Positions 32,066 through 43,411 are shown, numbered from the stretch's first letter. The stretch is 64,000 bases of DNA from Phytopythium helicoides (GCA_024867545.1 JANFNE010000003.1:1674001-1738000), one strand, 5' to 3'. Translations and numbers: made by a program. Notes: generated from the sequence alone by a model not told the origin.

Positions 32066-33470
32066 ATGGCGGCCGAGCTGACGATCAAGGTGGTGGGCGC
32101 GGGCTCCGAGACGCTGGCGCTGCGCGTGGAGGACCTGGCGCAGACGTCGGTGCGCGATCTCAAGCAGCTGATCGAGCGGCAGGACCCGCTGCGGTTCGCG
32201 GCGGCGGCGCAGCGACTCATCTTCCAGGGCCAGATCCTGCAGGACGACCGGCTGCTGGCCGACTACGGCGTGGCCTCGGGCTGCGCGGTGCACCTGACGC
32301 TCTCGCGCGGGGCGGCGCCGCCTGCTGCGTCTCCCGCTGCTGCTGCTGCTGCGGCGGCGGCGGCGCCTGCTGCGGCGGCTGCGGCGCCGGGGATTGAGGC
32401 CCAGCTGCGCGGCTTCCTGCAGCAGATGCGGACCCACGAGGCGCCGGCGCAGTACACGGCGGCGGTGCAGACGCTGCAGCGCATCTGCGAGAACATCGTC
32501 AACCACCCGACCGAGGAGCGGTACCGCAAGCTGCGCGTGGGTAACGCCGCGCTGAGGAACAAGGTCTTTGACCGCACGCGCGGTACGGACTGCGTCAAGC
32601 TGCTGGGGTTCCAGGAGGGCGTCGAGGAGGTTGGAGGACACTGCTGTTGCTATGTGATGGGGAGAGGAACTCACTGGTGTGCGTGGGATGACAGGGTCAC
32701 TTTGTGCTGGTGCCGAGCGCCGAGCGGTGGGAGAAACTGGTCGCTGGCAAGCGTGTGATTGACCAGGCAGTGCAAGCGAGCGTGGCCGCACCAGCCGCCA
32801 CGCCGATCATTGGAGCTCCGGCTGGTGGCGGGCTTGGTGCAGGTTTCGGCGGTGGTTTCGGTGGCTCTCCTGGTGCTGGTGGTGCTTCCAACTGGGCGGC
32901 ACAGGCCCAAGCTATGCTGCAGAACCCTGCGATGGCGCAAATGCTCGCGAGCGACCCCATGGTGCAGCAAATGGCACAGTCCAATCCCATGATGGCGCAG
33001 ATGCTGCAGAACCCGGCGATGCTGTCCCAGGCGCTGCAGATGATGCAGCAGAACCCCGCCATGATGCAGCAAGTCAACCAGGCGATGAGCGATCCGAACG
33101 CCATGGCACGCATGCAGCAAATGATGGGCAGTGGCGGTGGCTTCGGTGGTCTTGGTGGTCTTGGAGGCGGCTACGGTGGCGGCTTCGGTGGGGCTCCAGC
33201 AGCGGCGAACCCCTTCGCACCTGCGTCCACGCCTTCCAACCCATTCGCACCCGCATCCACGTCTTCCAACCCATTTGCACCGACCTCAACGCCCAGCACC
33301 CCGGCTCCAGCTCCAGCTCCAGCACCAACCTCAGCTCCGGTGCCAACACCGTCGCAGCCGAGCTCGACGCCTACTCAGCCCCATCCGCAGCCGCGAGCAC
33401 CTCCGAGGACGCGACCTTCGATGAGGACGAGATCGCCGCGGCCATCGCCCGCTCGCTTCAAGACCAGTAG
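32066..33470 (+). CDS. UBL-PUB-STI1-UIM ubiquitin shuttle-like protein
   Basis: Residues 1-80 are a ubiquitin-like domain (LTIKVVGAGSETLALRVEDL, QRLIFQGQILQDDRLLADYG). After an Ala run, residues about 110-188 form a PUB domain (TAAVQTLQRICENIVNHP, LLGFQEG), the p97/VCP tail-binding fold. A 65-nt intron (32630-32694) joins GVEE to GHFVLVPSAERWEKLV. STI1/ubiquilin-type Met/Gln/Asn-Pro repeats follow (AMLQNPAMAQMLASDPMVQQ and three more), then Gly- and NPFAP-rich linkers. The true C-terminus is probably FDEDEIAAAIARSLQDQ, a ubiquitin-interacting motif ending at 33470. Reaching it needs a frame change at about 33290-33350; otherwise the frame runs on to 33600 with an unnatural tail. The protein likely carries ubiquitinated clients to p97 or the proteasome. 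Confidence 0.75.
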
Positions 33471-33983
33471 TCGTGGCTCTAGTGAACAGGATCCGGTAGA
33501 GACGAAGGAAACTCGTGCCATGCAGACGCTGCTCGTCGATCATCAAGGGTTCGCGCAAGGTGGTGATGACGACGAGGTATGGTGTCGTCTCAGCTCATAA
33601 GACGGCGCCACCTTGCCCGCACTAAGTATAGGTCCAGCGAGTTTTTTCCCAGATGGCGTCGTTTGATTGGCTGAAACCGCGCGTCCTGCTCTCCTCCACC
33701 AATGAGGAGCGACCACTTTCCATTTATGCGGTCGGTGGCGGCGCGCACACCGCCAACCCGCCCAAGCGTCTCCCCCGCCGCCCGCGCGCTCCGCCGCGGC
33801 CCCAGCGCCGCGCCCGCCCGCCCGCAGCCCTCGCGCGAGCCGCGCAGGTCTCCAGCTCTCGATCGCGGCCTCTGCGGGCTCTGAACTCGCTCTACAGCCG
33901 CGGAACGGACCCGCTTCAGCAACACACTTGAGCTGCGGATCCATCGGCCGGGAACCGTCGTGCGACTGCCGCGCTCGTGACGA
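33471..33983. other. intergenic
   Basis: About 500 bases between two plus-strand genes with no gene seen. Contains a TCCATTTATGC initiator-like stretch near 33717. Confidence 0.35.
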
Positions 33984-36658
33984 ATGATGGTGAGCGATCA
34001 GCACCGCCAGGAGGCGCAGCCCGCGGCGATGGACGCTGCTGCTGCTCAGCAGGCGAGCGCTGCTGGAGCCACTCCGGCGCTCGACATGTCGGCCATGATC
34101 CCGTTTCCCAAGCTGGACGACGACGCAGGCGACTGCAGTGGCCGTGTCGAGCGAGATGCCAGGGGTTCGCGCCGCTGCCGTTTGACGAGAGCTTGATCTC
34201 GTCCAGTGCTGCGTCGTCGAGCGTGTTGAGCTCCAGTGTCAGCACCGCCAACAATGCGATGGCAGCAGCAACGGGATTGCCCGCCAACTTTTTCGTGGAC
34301 ACGGCGGCGCTTGCACAGCACCTCGCAGCGGTGGTGGCGGACGAGAAGAAGCTGTCGGATGTACGTACAGTAGCGAGTGCTATGCAGGTTTCTACCGCTA
34401 ACGGGTCGGTGGCTGCGCAGAACATCATGGACCTGATCCCGCCACCGATGCCGATTGCAACGGATGCGACAACTACTTCTGGAATGGGACACTTCAACGA
34501 CATCGACTACTGCGCCTGTAGCTGCAGTGACGTCAGAAGCGATCCCAATGCCGGATTCTCTGTCAACGCCGCTCGGACCACCAGCAGACCTCATGCTCCG
34601 TGCGCTCTCGCCACCAACGTCGTTGCTGCCCGGAACTTGTGCATCCTCCAGCAATGTTGCTCGACACCTCTAGTGGAGCTGCAGTTAAGACGGAAGACTC
34701 GACTGCTTCTGATTCGACAACCGCTTCGTCGAGCGCAGTCCAATCGGCTACCACCTCAACTACTGCGACGGCTACGGCTCTTGGTCAAGCCGCTCTACTG
34801 AAGAAGGTGCGATACATTTAGGGACAAAGTTGACATGCTCGATATTTGTCTAACCAATCGTTTGGGTTGCTTGGCAGCGAAAAAGTGTTGAGGCATTTGG
34901 CGAGGTGAAAAATGAGCGTACCACGCCTGGTTCAACACCGGTGGTGTCTTCAGCAACGACGCCTCTTAGTGCTGTGAGCTCAGGTCTGCATCAAGCGAAC
35001 AACGGCAGCGCATCTGTCTTGAACGCTGCTGCCGCCGCCGCTGCTGCAGCTCGTGAGAAAGTCATGAAGGAACCGCAGTCTGGGGATTTGTACGAATGCG
35101 TCATCACCAAACGGAACGGCGGACTAGGTTTGACCCTCGCGTGCGTCGACGACCACGTGCAGATTACTGGCCTCGCGCCTGACACGCCTGCAGCGAACAG
35201 CGGTATTTGTGTGGGTGACACGCTAGGTGGCAGTGTCGGGCCTTCCTGTCCGTGGACTGCAGTTCTCGACTGTGATCGGTCGGCTGAAATCAACGACGAG
35301 GAACTCGGTGGTGCTCAAACTACGACGTAATCCTTGTAAGTTCGCTCGAGTGTGTTACCGAACGACAAATTTGAAGCTAAAACGATCTATGTTTCAAGCA
35401 GTCCGCCAGAACTCCAGCAGCAACTCGTCTTTCCGCAGCCTCAAGCGACCGGCGCGTGCCTCAACCAAGACGTCTGAGAGTAACAGCGCAAACGTACTGA
35501 CTTCCAAGAGCTTAGCGCTCGAGACACGCTTGGGCGGTAGCGTGAATGGGCACCACCTCCACAGTGCTGCTCATGGATCGAAATGCAAGCAGCCTTCTTG
35601 GCATGAACGGCTCCAGTGCGTCCTGCGTCGGCTTCGTCAAGTTCAGAAGGATTACACCAGCTGCAAGTCAAGTCGGACCCGACCAACTCAACCTATTTTC
35701 CGACAGACCCATCAATCTTTACGATGGGCTCAGCTACGGTGTCAATGTCTGCTGCGCTCGCGAATGCTGACCTTGGCTGGAAGGTGACCAATGAAGAGAA
35801 GGACCGATACTACGCGGAATGCCGAACGCTTCGCACTGAGCTCGCCCAGGCAATGAGCGCACGAAGACTGCAGAAGCGTCAATTGGATGACTACACTGGA
35901 CAACTGCAGCGAGTCGTGGATGGCTTTCAGCGCGATATGCAGGCGCTTTTATCGTCGCCTGGGTCAAGTGGAAGCAGCAGCAGCACGAATGACGACCTTG
36001 TGGCATTACGGCAGAAAGCTGCTGGAAGTCAACCACGCTCTTGCTCGGCAGCAAACGGAGATTCTGGAGCTGAAAGAGCGGGACGCAAGGCATGCTTTGC
36101 CTGAAAGCCACCGAGTCAAGTGGCAGTTGCTGACGCTCATCCGCAAGAAGATTTTGGGATTGGACTTGAAATCAGGTGTGGCAGCGACTGCCAGCTCAAG
36201 TGGCTCCGAGTCGAGCCCATCGTCACCCTTTGCGTCTTCCAGCAGCTCTCTCACGACTCGAAATGGATCAGCGAGTGATAGCAAGGCGCAGAGCGGTCCG
36301 CTGGCGTTCGAGGAGCGGATCGAGGGCATCCGGCCGAGCGTGTTCGAGCTGCTGTTCGGACAGGACATGAAAGGTTCACGCAACTTCTGCTGCCGCAACC
36401 GTGGAGCTGGACCTGGACGCGAAGGCTTGCACTCAGGTGAGCACAATGATTTATGCATGGATGATGGTGAAAACGGCCGACTGAGACTTGCGTGCTTGTT
36501 CTACTAACCAGGCTCTGGGTTGGAACCTGCGCGAGCTCGTGGTGCAGGGCGCTGTGCCGTACGTGGTGAGCGTCGCGGGCTGTCTGCACGTCAAGTATTT
36601 GCAACCGGAGGAGGCGCTGGCCGTGTCGTGGAAGTTTGGCGTGCGCACTCTGAACTAA
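33984..36658 (+). CDS. PDZ-domain coiled-coil protein with repeated +1 frame breaks
   Basis: Starts MMVSDQHRQEAQ. The N-terminal third is Ser/Thr/Ala-rich. After an intron (34807-34877) comes KSVEAFGEVKNE and, at about 35080-35325, a PDZ domain (YECVITKRNGGLGLTLACVD, VQITGLAPDTPAANSGI, then LVAVSGLPVRGLQF). A helical region (KVTNEEKDRYYAECRTLRTE, LLEVNHALARQQTEILELKE) and a conserved-looking C-terminus follow (SVFELLFGQDMK; after intron 36437-36511, ALGWNLRELVVQGAVPYVVS), ending VRTLN. Between these blocks the frame must drop one base at about 34487, 34630, 35226, 35549, 35622, 36018 and 36373. Each is an extra base, mostly in a C or G run. A donor GTAAGT near 35335 marks another probable intron. 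A scaffold role is inferred from the PDZ domain. Confidence 0.6.
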
Positions 36659-36659
36659 C

Positions 36660-36884
36660 TTAGCATAGTCGAACAAACAAGTAGAGAAACACAAGGACAA
36701 CTGTAGTAACAAGTGCATCTCCCGCCTCAGGCGGTGACTCCGTCACGGCTTGCTGAGCCAACGAGTGGCTGGAGGGGCTCTCCTTCAAAAACCTGAGTTT
36801 TTGTTGCAAAAGATACCTTGCATACAAACGCCAAGTGCTTTGTGACCCGCCGCCCCCTCCAGCGAAGATCGCAATGATACTCAC
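36660..36884 (-). CDS. possible small tail-anchored protein
   Basis: 74 codons convergent with the PDZ gene (stop to stop 2 bases). Gly-rich start, then WRLYARYLLQQKLRFLKE, and a C-terminal hydrophobic helix (ALVTTVVLVFLYLFVRLC), the layout of a tail-anchored protein. There is no homologue I recognise, and a frame this short may be chance. Confidence 0.3.
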   Translation of the reverse strand: MSIIAIFAGGGGGSQSTWRLYARYLLQQKLRFLKESPSSHSLAQQAVTESPPEAGDALVTTVVLVFLYLFVRLC

Positions 36885-37020
36885 GTATCCTGGATGGGTT
36901 CAAATCGTGGGTTCACTTTTCGCGTTGACTTGCTTTTCGTATAGGCGGACCTGAGTTGAAGAGGCGGGCGCCCTGTCGCTCCATCTGCCGGCCGCGCGCC
37001 ACTCTCCCTCTGTTAGCTCG

Positions 37021-37038
37021 CTCACTTGCGGATTTCCC
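37021..37038 (+). promoter_or_regulatory. Inr+FPR core promoter
   Basis: CTCACTTGCGGATTTCCC fits initiator plus flanking promoter region, 40 bases before the ATG at 37061. Confidence 0.5.
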
Positions 37039-37060
37039 TTCAAGCGCGCACTTTTTCGCC

Positions 37061-40000
37061 ATGCTGACCAAGTGGCTGGCGTCGGCGGCGCTGGCGGCGC
37101 TCGTGGCCTCGGCCGACGCGTCGGCGGTCGACCGGCAGCTGCTGCGGCTGCGCACGCGCGCGCACCACAAGGACGCGGCGTGCTCCGGCGCGGGGCAGTC
37201 GCCCATGAGCGTCGGTGGGCGAGACGACCATTTTCTGCGTGACGGGCCAGGCCGTGCGTGGCGTCCTTCAGCACGGGCGCGTGCCCGGGGCCCAACGAGG
37301 GCTACGAGGGCTTCCCGGGCGCCACGTGCGCCGTCGTCAACAAGGACCCGGCGACGGGGGCAGATGTGTACGGCTGCGTCAGGGGGGCCGGCGCGCCGGC
37401 CACGCAGGCGCCGGCGACTCAGGCCCCAGCGACACCAGCGCCGACTCAAGCGGCGACAGAGGCGCCGGCCACGCCAGCGCCGACCCAAGCGGCAACGGAG
37501 GCGCCCACTCCAGCGCCGACGACTGCGGCCCCTGAGAAGGATGATTCCTGCACGGGCAAGGGCGAGTCCCCGATGAGCGTGGTTGGCGAGACCACCATCT
37601 TCTGCGTGACTGGCCAGGCGTGTGTGGCGTCGTTCAGCGATGGTGCGTGCCCGGGTCCGGACGAGGGCTACGAGGGTTTCCCCGGTGCTGTGTGTGCGGT
37701 CGTGAACAAGGACCCGGCGACTGGCAAGGACGTGTATGGCTGTGTTGTGGGCGACCACGACTCGTACGAGGATTCTTCAGAGAGCTGGGATGTGATCATC
37801 ATTGAGGGAAGCTACGAGGACTCGTACTGCACGGGCAAGGGCGAGTCCCCGATGAGCGTGGTTGGCGAGACCACCATCTTCTGCGTGACTGGCCAGGCGT
37901 GTGTGGCGTCGTTCAGCGATGGTGCATGCCCCGGTCCGGACGAGGGCTACGAGGGTTTCCCCGGCGCCGTGTGTGCGGTCGTGAACAAGGACCCGGCGAC
38001 TGGCAAGGACGTGTACGGCTGTGTGGTGGGCGACCACGACTCGTACGAGGATTCTTCGGAGAGCTGGGATGTGACCATCATTGAGGCAGCTACGATGACT
38101 CGTACTGCACGGGCAAGGACGAGTCTCCGATGAGCGTGGTGGGCGAGACCACCATCTTCTGCGTGACTGGCCAGGCGTGTGTGGCGTCGTTCAGCGATGG
38201 TGCATGCCCCGGTCCGGACGAGGGCTACGAGGGTTTCCCCGGCGCCGTGTGTGCGGTCGTGAACAAGGACCCGGCGACTGGCAAGGACGTGTACGGCTGT
38301 GTGGTGGGCGACCACGACTCGTACGAGGATTCTTCGGAGAGCTGGGATGTGACCATCATTGAAGGCAGCTACGATGACTCGTACTGCACGGGCAAGGACG
38401 AGTCTCCGATGAGCGTGGTGGGCGAGACCACCATCTTCTGCGTGACTGGCCAGGCGTGTGTGGCGTCGTTCAGCGATGGTGCATGCCCCGGTCCGGACGA
38501 GGGCTACGAGGGTTTCCCCGGCGCCGTGTGTGCGGTCGTGAACAAGGACCCGGCGACTGGCAAGGACGTGTACGGCTGTGTGGTGGGCGACCACGACTCG
38601 TACGAGGATTCTTCAGAGAGCTGGGATGTGATCATCATTGAGGGAAGCTACGATGACTCGTACTGCACGGGCAAGGGCGAGTCCCCGATGAGCGTGGTGG
38701 GCGAGACCACCATCTTCTGCGTGACTGGCCAGGCGTGTGTGGCGTCGTTCAGCGATGGTGCGTGCCCCGGTCCGGATGAGGGCTACGAGGGTTTCCCCGG
38801 CGCCGTGTGTGCGGTCGTGAACAAGGACCCGGCGACTGGCAAGGACGTGTACGGCTGTGTGGTGGGCGACCACGACTCGTACGAGGATTCTTCGGAGAGC
38901 TGGGATGTGACCATCATTGAAGGCAGCTTCGAGGACTCGTACGACGATTCGTCAGACTACCATGATTCATACGAAGACTCGTCTGAAAACTGGGGCGTTG
39001 TGATTGAAGGCAGCTTCGAGGACTCGTACGACGACTCGTCGGACTACCATGATTCGTACGAGGATTCTTCGGAGAGCTGGGATGTGATCATCATTGACGG
39101 AAGCTACGAGGACTCGTACGAAGACTCTTCGGACTACCATGACTCTGATGAGGACTCGTCTGAGAACTGGGGCATTGTCATCGAGGGGAGCTACGAGTAC
39201 TCCTACGAGGACTCGTCGGACTACCACGACTCGTACGAAGACTCGTCTGAGAACTGGGATGTGGTTGTCATTGAGGGAAGCTACGAGGACTCGTACGAGG
39301 ATTCATCGGACTACCATGACTCGTACGAAGACTCATCCGACAACTGGGGTATCGTCATCGAAGGCAGCTTCGAGGACTCGTACGATGACTCATCGGACTA
39401 CCACGACTCGTACGAAGACTCGTCTGAGAACTGGGATGTAGTTGTAATTGAGGGAAGCTACGAGTACTCGTACGAGGATTCATCGGACTACCATGACTCG
39501 TACGAAGACTCATCCGACAACTGGGGTATCGTCATCGAAGGCAGCTTCGAGGACTCGTACGATGACTCATCGGACTACCACGACTCGTACGAAGACTCGT
39601 CTGAGAACTGGGATGTAGTTGTAATTGAGGGAAGCTACGAGTACTCGTACGAGGATTCATCGGACTACCATGACTCTGATGAGGACTCATCTGAGAACTG
39701 GGGTATCGTCATCGAGGGAAGCTACGAGTACTCCTATGAGGATTCATCAGACTATCATGACTCGTACGAGGATTCTTCGGAGAACTGGGATGTAGTTGTC
39801 ATTGAGGGGAGCTACGAGTACTCGTACGAAGACTCATCGGACTACCATGACTCGTACGAAGACTCATCGGAGAGCTGGGATGTTATCATTGATGGCTGGT
39901 CGGATAGCTCTGATAGCGAGGATTGGAAGCCGAGCAAGCCTAGTGACGCTCCGTGTGAAAACGAAAGTTCATCTGGCTCCGCTGCGACGCCTGCTCCTAC

Positions 40001-40515
40001 TGCTATCGTGGATGATGACGACTGCGGATCTGCAAGCAATGCTACAACTCCAGCACCGACCAGTATCAAGGATGACGATTGTGGATCGGCAAGTAATGCC
40101 ACAACTCCTGCGCCAACCGCAATCAAGGACGACGACGACTGCGGGTCGTCGAACAAAACCACGACCCCAGCCCCGACGTCAACAGACGATGAAGACAGCG
40201 AAGATACCGCGACCCCAGCGCCGACCTCCAAAGACGATGAAGACAGCGAGGACAGCGACAGTGTGGAGGACTCGTCCGTGTCGACTTCGACCAACTCGGG
40301 CGCCTGTCAGCAGCAGGGTTACTCGCCCATGAGCGTCGTCGGACAGGTGGTGATTTTCTGCGTGCAGGGCGACCCGTGTGTCGCGTCGAACGCCGACGGT
40401 GTGTGCCCCGGGCCCCGGGGAAGGGTACGACAACTTCCCTGGCGCGCGGTGCGAGGTCGTGAACAAGGATCCCGCAACTGGCGCGGACGTGTACGGCTGC
40501 GTGCTCGACGTGTAA
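37061..40515 (+). CDS. secreted Cys-repeat and acidic-repeat protein
   Basis: Signal peptide MLTKWLASAALAALVASADA. Seven copies of a Cys module follow (C..G.SPMSVVGETTIFCV, then GQACVASFSDGACPGPDEG, GFPGAVCAVVNKDPATG, DVYGC). The first is separated by an Ala/Thr/Pro-rich linker, the middle ones are 93-residue tandem units, and the last is at 40309-40512. Between 38928 and 39900 lie eleven 30-31-residue units rich in Asp, Glu, Ser and Tyr (SYEDSYEDSSDYHDSYEDSS then NWD/G.V.IEG). A (D)CGSASNATTPAPT-type linker follows. The frame is interrupted by +1 bases at about 37213, 37252 and 40415 and by a missing base at about 38084, each obvious against sister repeats. Likely a cell-surface or matrix protein; CAR-type mucins of oomycetes are an analogy only. 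Confidence 0.75.
37821..38934 (+). repeat. tandem 279-bp (93-codon) coding repeats
   Basis: Successive units start at 37821, 38099, 38378 and 38657 (steps 278, 279, 279), with near-identical DNA. The short step reflects a one-base deletion. Synonymous differences are few, so the array is recent or homogenised. Confidence 0.9.
38928..39900 (+). repeat. tandem acidic 90-93-bp coding repeats
   Basis: Eleven units of 30-31 codons. The unit ends alternate between NWGIVIEG and NWDVVVIEG, giving a higher-order period of two units (about 183 bp) in parts of the array. Confidence 0.85.
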
Positions 40516-40910
40516 GCCTCGGTGCCGGATGGCATCTGCCAATTGCATCAGCCGAGGTCGTGCGTGATAGGTTCTAGGAGACCAATGTATGAGCAAATAT
40601 GACCCGAGTGTTTTCTACTGCATCCCCATGTGCGTGCGTGCGTGGCTTGGCGAGCGTCATCGTCACCTCCAGCGGTCTTTCGACGCGCAAAGGATCCCGC
40701 TGTTGCATGAAACCGCTCGAACAGCAAGCGCATCACTTTGACTCGTCCTCACGATGCGCAGATTCCGCCGATGGGTTGCTAACGCCGAAGATTCACGAAA
40801 TATTTCGCGCACTTGAAGGGACTAAAGATTAGTCACCATACTCAGATTAGGTGATTTAATCTCGCTCTGAATAGAGAGCTCTGATATGGCCGTCCCGAAC
40901 CCACCGCGAT
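40516..40910. other. intergenic
   Basis: About 400 bases between two secreted Cys-repeat genes; no gene is seen. Confidence 0.35.
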
Positions 40911-40948
40911 CACGTAAATTACGTGGTGATATCCTTGAAGGATATCAC
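40911..40948. repeat. two abutting perfect palindromes
   Basis: CACGTAA-A-TTACGTG (40911-40925) is followed without a gap by GTGATATCCTT-G-AAGGATATCAC (40926-40948). Both have perfect arms around one central base. They lie about 155 bases before the start of the His-rich secreted protein and could be protein-binding sites or a cruciform. Confidence 0.85.
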
Positions 40949-41102
40949 AGTGAGCGTGGGTTGAATCATATCTTCTCCTCCTGCGTGCCTCCTGCCTGCT
41001 TGGACGCGGCTCCCCCTGCTCTCGTGGCGCTCTGCTCCCGCTCAGTCACTCGGCAATTCGCCAGCCACCAGCCACCCAAGCTTCTCCCCAAGCCCCCAAG
41101 CC

Positions 41103-42174
41103 ATGCTGCCCATCAAGCTGCTCACGCTCGCGCTCGCCGCCTCGACGGTCTCGGCCGCTCGCCACCACCACCACCACCACAAGCGCCACCACGCCAAGTC
41201 CTGGTGGGACTCGACCTCGGCCTCGTGCTCGGACGGCGGCCAGTCCGTCAGTGTCGTCGGCTGGGCCGACCCTGGCTGCATTGACGCCGGCGTCGCCATG
41301 TGTGTGGCCTCAGCCTCGGACGGCGCCTGCCCCGGACGGAGCCGAGTGCGCCGTCGTCACCTACGACGCCAGCGGCGCCGAGGTGTACGGCTGCAAGCCC
41401 GCGGCGTGGGACGACTGCACTGACTCGACTGTCACGTGCGGTGATGGAGAGACCACTGTCAGCGTGGTCGGATGGACCGACTCGGGCTGCGTCGTCGACG
41501 ACCCGAACGTGGACGACGACGTGTGCGTGGCGTCGTACTACTGGGGAGCGTGTCCCGATGGAGCCGCTTGTGGCTGGGTGACGACCGATGCCGACGGCAA
41601 CGACGTGTACGGCTGCTACGCCACGGATCTGACGGAGGACGGCGACGAGTGTGTGCCCGTGTCGGTCGTCGGCTGGGAGTACTCTGGATGCATTGAGAGC
41701 GAGGACAACATGTGTGTGGCCGACAACTGGGAGGGCGAGTGCCCGGATGGCTCGTGGTGCGGCGTGGTCCAGTGGGACGCCGACTGGAACCCGAGCGTGT
41801 ACGGCTGCATCGACGACTACTACTACGAGTACGACGACTCGGACTGCGCGGCCGTGCAGGCTCCGTGCGACGACGGCTACGACGAGATCGGTGTGGTCGG
41901 CTGGTCGGCCAACGGCTGCGTGCCGTCTGGCAGCAGCGTGTGCGTGGCCGACGTGTGGGACGGTGTGTGCCCGGAGTCGAGCGAGTGCTGGCCGGTCAAC
42001 TACAACGACGACGGCAGCTACGTCTGGGGTTGTGTCGCTGTGTGGGATGACTACTACGCGCGCCACCACAGCCACCACCGCCGCCAGCGCAAGGCGCCGA
42101 CCCACGCCAAGAACCACTCCAAGAAGCACCACCAGAAGAAGCGCCACCACCACAAGCACCACCACAGCAACTAA
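41103..42174 (+). CDS. secreted Cys-repeat protein with His-rich termini
   Basis: Signal peptide MLPIKLLTLALAASTVSA, then a His-rich stretch (RHHHHHHKRHH). Four Cys modules follow, each with a [V]SVVGW..[SP]GC..., CVA...GxCPDG and YGC pattern, related to the modules of the preceding gene. The C-terminal 35 residues are His/Lys-rich (KKHHQKKRHHHKHHHSN). One extra C in CCCC at 41330-41333 breaks the frame between GACP and DGAECAVVTYDASG; the sister modules show that GACPDG is intended. With it removed the protein is about 357 residues. Extracellular metal binding by the His clusters is inferred. Downstream of the twin palindromes. Confidence 0.75.
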
Positions 42175-42400
42175 GCGCCAGCCTCGACTGGCTTCTAGTG
42201 CGAGCTAGGCTGGGCTGGGCAAGGGCTCCTTCGCGGTCTCCTATCCAGTGTTTCTTTGCATGTATGCTTCCTGATTGCCCATCGAGCCGCTCGCGGCCAC
42301 GGGCATGTGTCAGAAAACCAATATCATGAACGTTTACCACATGCACTGTGTCTGCTTTTTGCATTGACTTGAATGGAAGATGGCGATGACATCTCACCAG
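42175..42400. other. convergent intergenic
   Basis: Between the stop codons of the His-rich protein and DPH5; no gene is seen. Confidence 0.35.
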
Positions 42401-43411
42401 CTACTTGTTCACGCGGAACTGCTTGAGCATCTGCAAGCAGTAACGCGTTCATCGTAATTAGCCCACCACCAGTCAATGAGCACCAACACAGCCCATGACG
42501 CACCTCCTCCTCAAGCGGATGGACGTCACCGGCGATTACGAGGCAGTGCAGCGGGGCACCAAAGTCGGCCGTGAGCAGCTCGTCCATGGTGCCAGCGATG
42601 ATGGTCTGGTCCTTCTGGCCGAGGCGCGCCATGCCGACACAGAGCGTGTTCTTGTCGTACACGCCACCCTGGCGCTTCTCCTCGACCTCGATGAGCTGCT
42701 CAATGGCCTGGTTGACCGTCATAAAGCGCGGCGGCAGGTACACGATCTTGCCGCGGCACATGGCCTCGAAGTCGGGCTCCTTGACCTTGATGTCCAGCAG
42801 ACACAGCGTGTGCATTCCACCCTTGCGGTTGTACGCGATCTTCTCGTAGAAGCTGTCGGGGCGCCACTCCTCGCGGAAGAACGGGATCGAGATGGTCTGA
42901 CCGAACGAGTAGAGCTGCAGTCCGCAGGACGCCGCCGCGCCCATCACCGACGCGTTGTGCACGACCTGCACCTCAATCTCAAGCTCCTGCGCGCGCAGGA
43001 TCAGGTCCGAGTGCGTCGTGGCGCTGCATCACCGCGTTCGTCAGCCCTCCGCCTGCCCACCGCCAATCAAGGTCGCCACGCACCAGAGCGGGTCGCCAAC
43101 CACCAGAAAAGCCACATCGTCGTCCTTGGCGTGCTCGAAGATCTGGTCGGCGCCCGTCTCGACGCAGTCGCGGTCCGCCAGGATCACCTCGCGGCCGTAG
43201 AACTCGCCCTGCGCCACCCATTTCGTGAGTCCGCGCTGCCCTCCGGCCCGCTGCGCTCCCTGCTCGGACGCACCAGCTTGGCGTGGTCGATGCCCAGCAC
43301 TGACGTGTAGTTCTCCAGGAACACCTTCTTGCACTTCTTGACGGCGTTGAGCCCGCGCAGCGTGATGTCCTGCTCGTCGCCGAGCCCCAGGCCGATGACG
43401 TAGAGCACCAT
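42401..43411 (-). CDS. DPH5: diphthine (diphthamide) methyltransferase/synthase
   Basis: Four exons: 43411-43274, 43208-43084, 43023-42504 and 42430-42401. Introns are 65, 60 and 73 nt, all GTGCGT donors. The joined protein is 270 residues, close to the usual 270-300. Markers: [75 protein letters not shown] and [13 protein letters not shown]. It methylates the modified histidine of elongation factor 2 with S-adenosylmethionine during diphthamide synthesis in the cytosol. All phases fit, so no frame break is needed. Confidence 0.93.

Noticed and set aside
37821..39900. CRISPR-like regularity of repeats
   Set aside because: Units are long, contiguous, in-frame coding repeats without spacers, in a eukaryotic genome.
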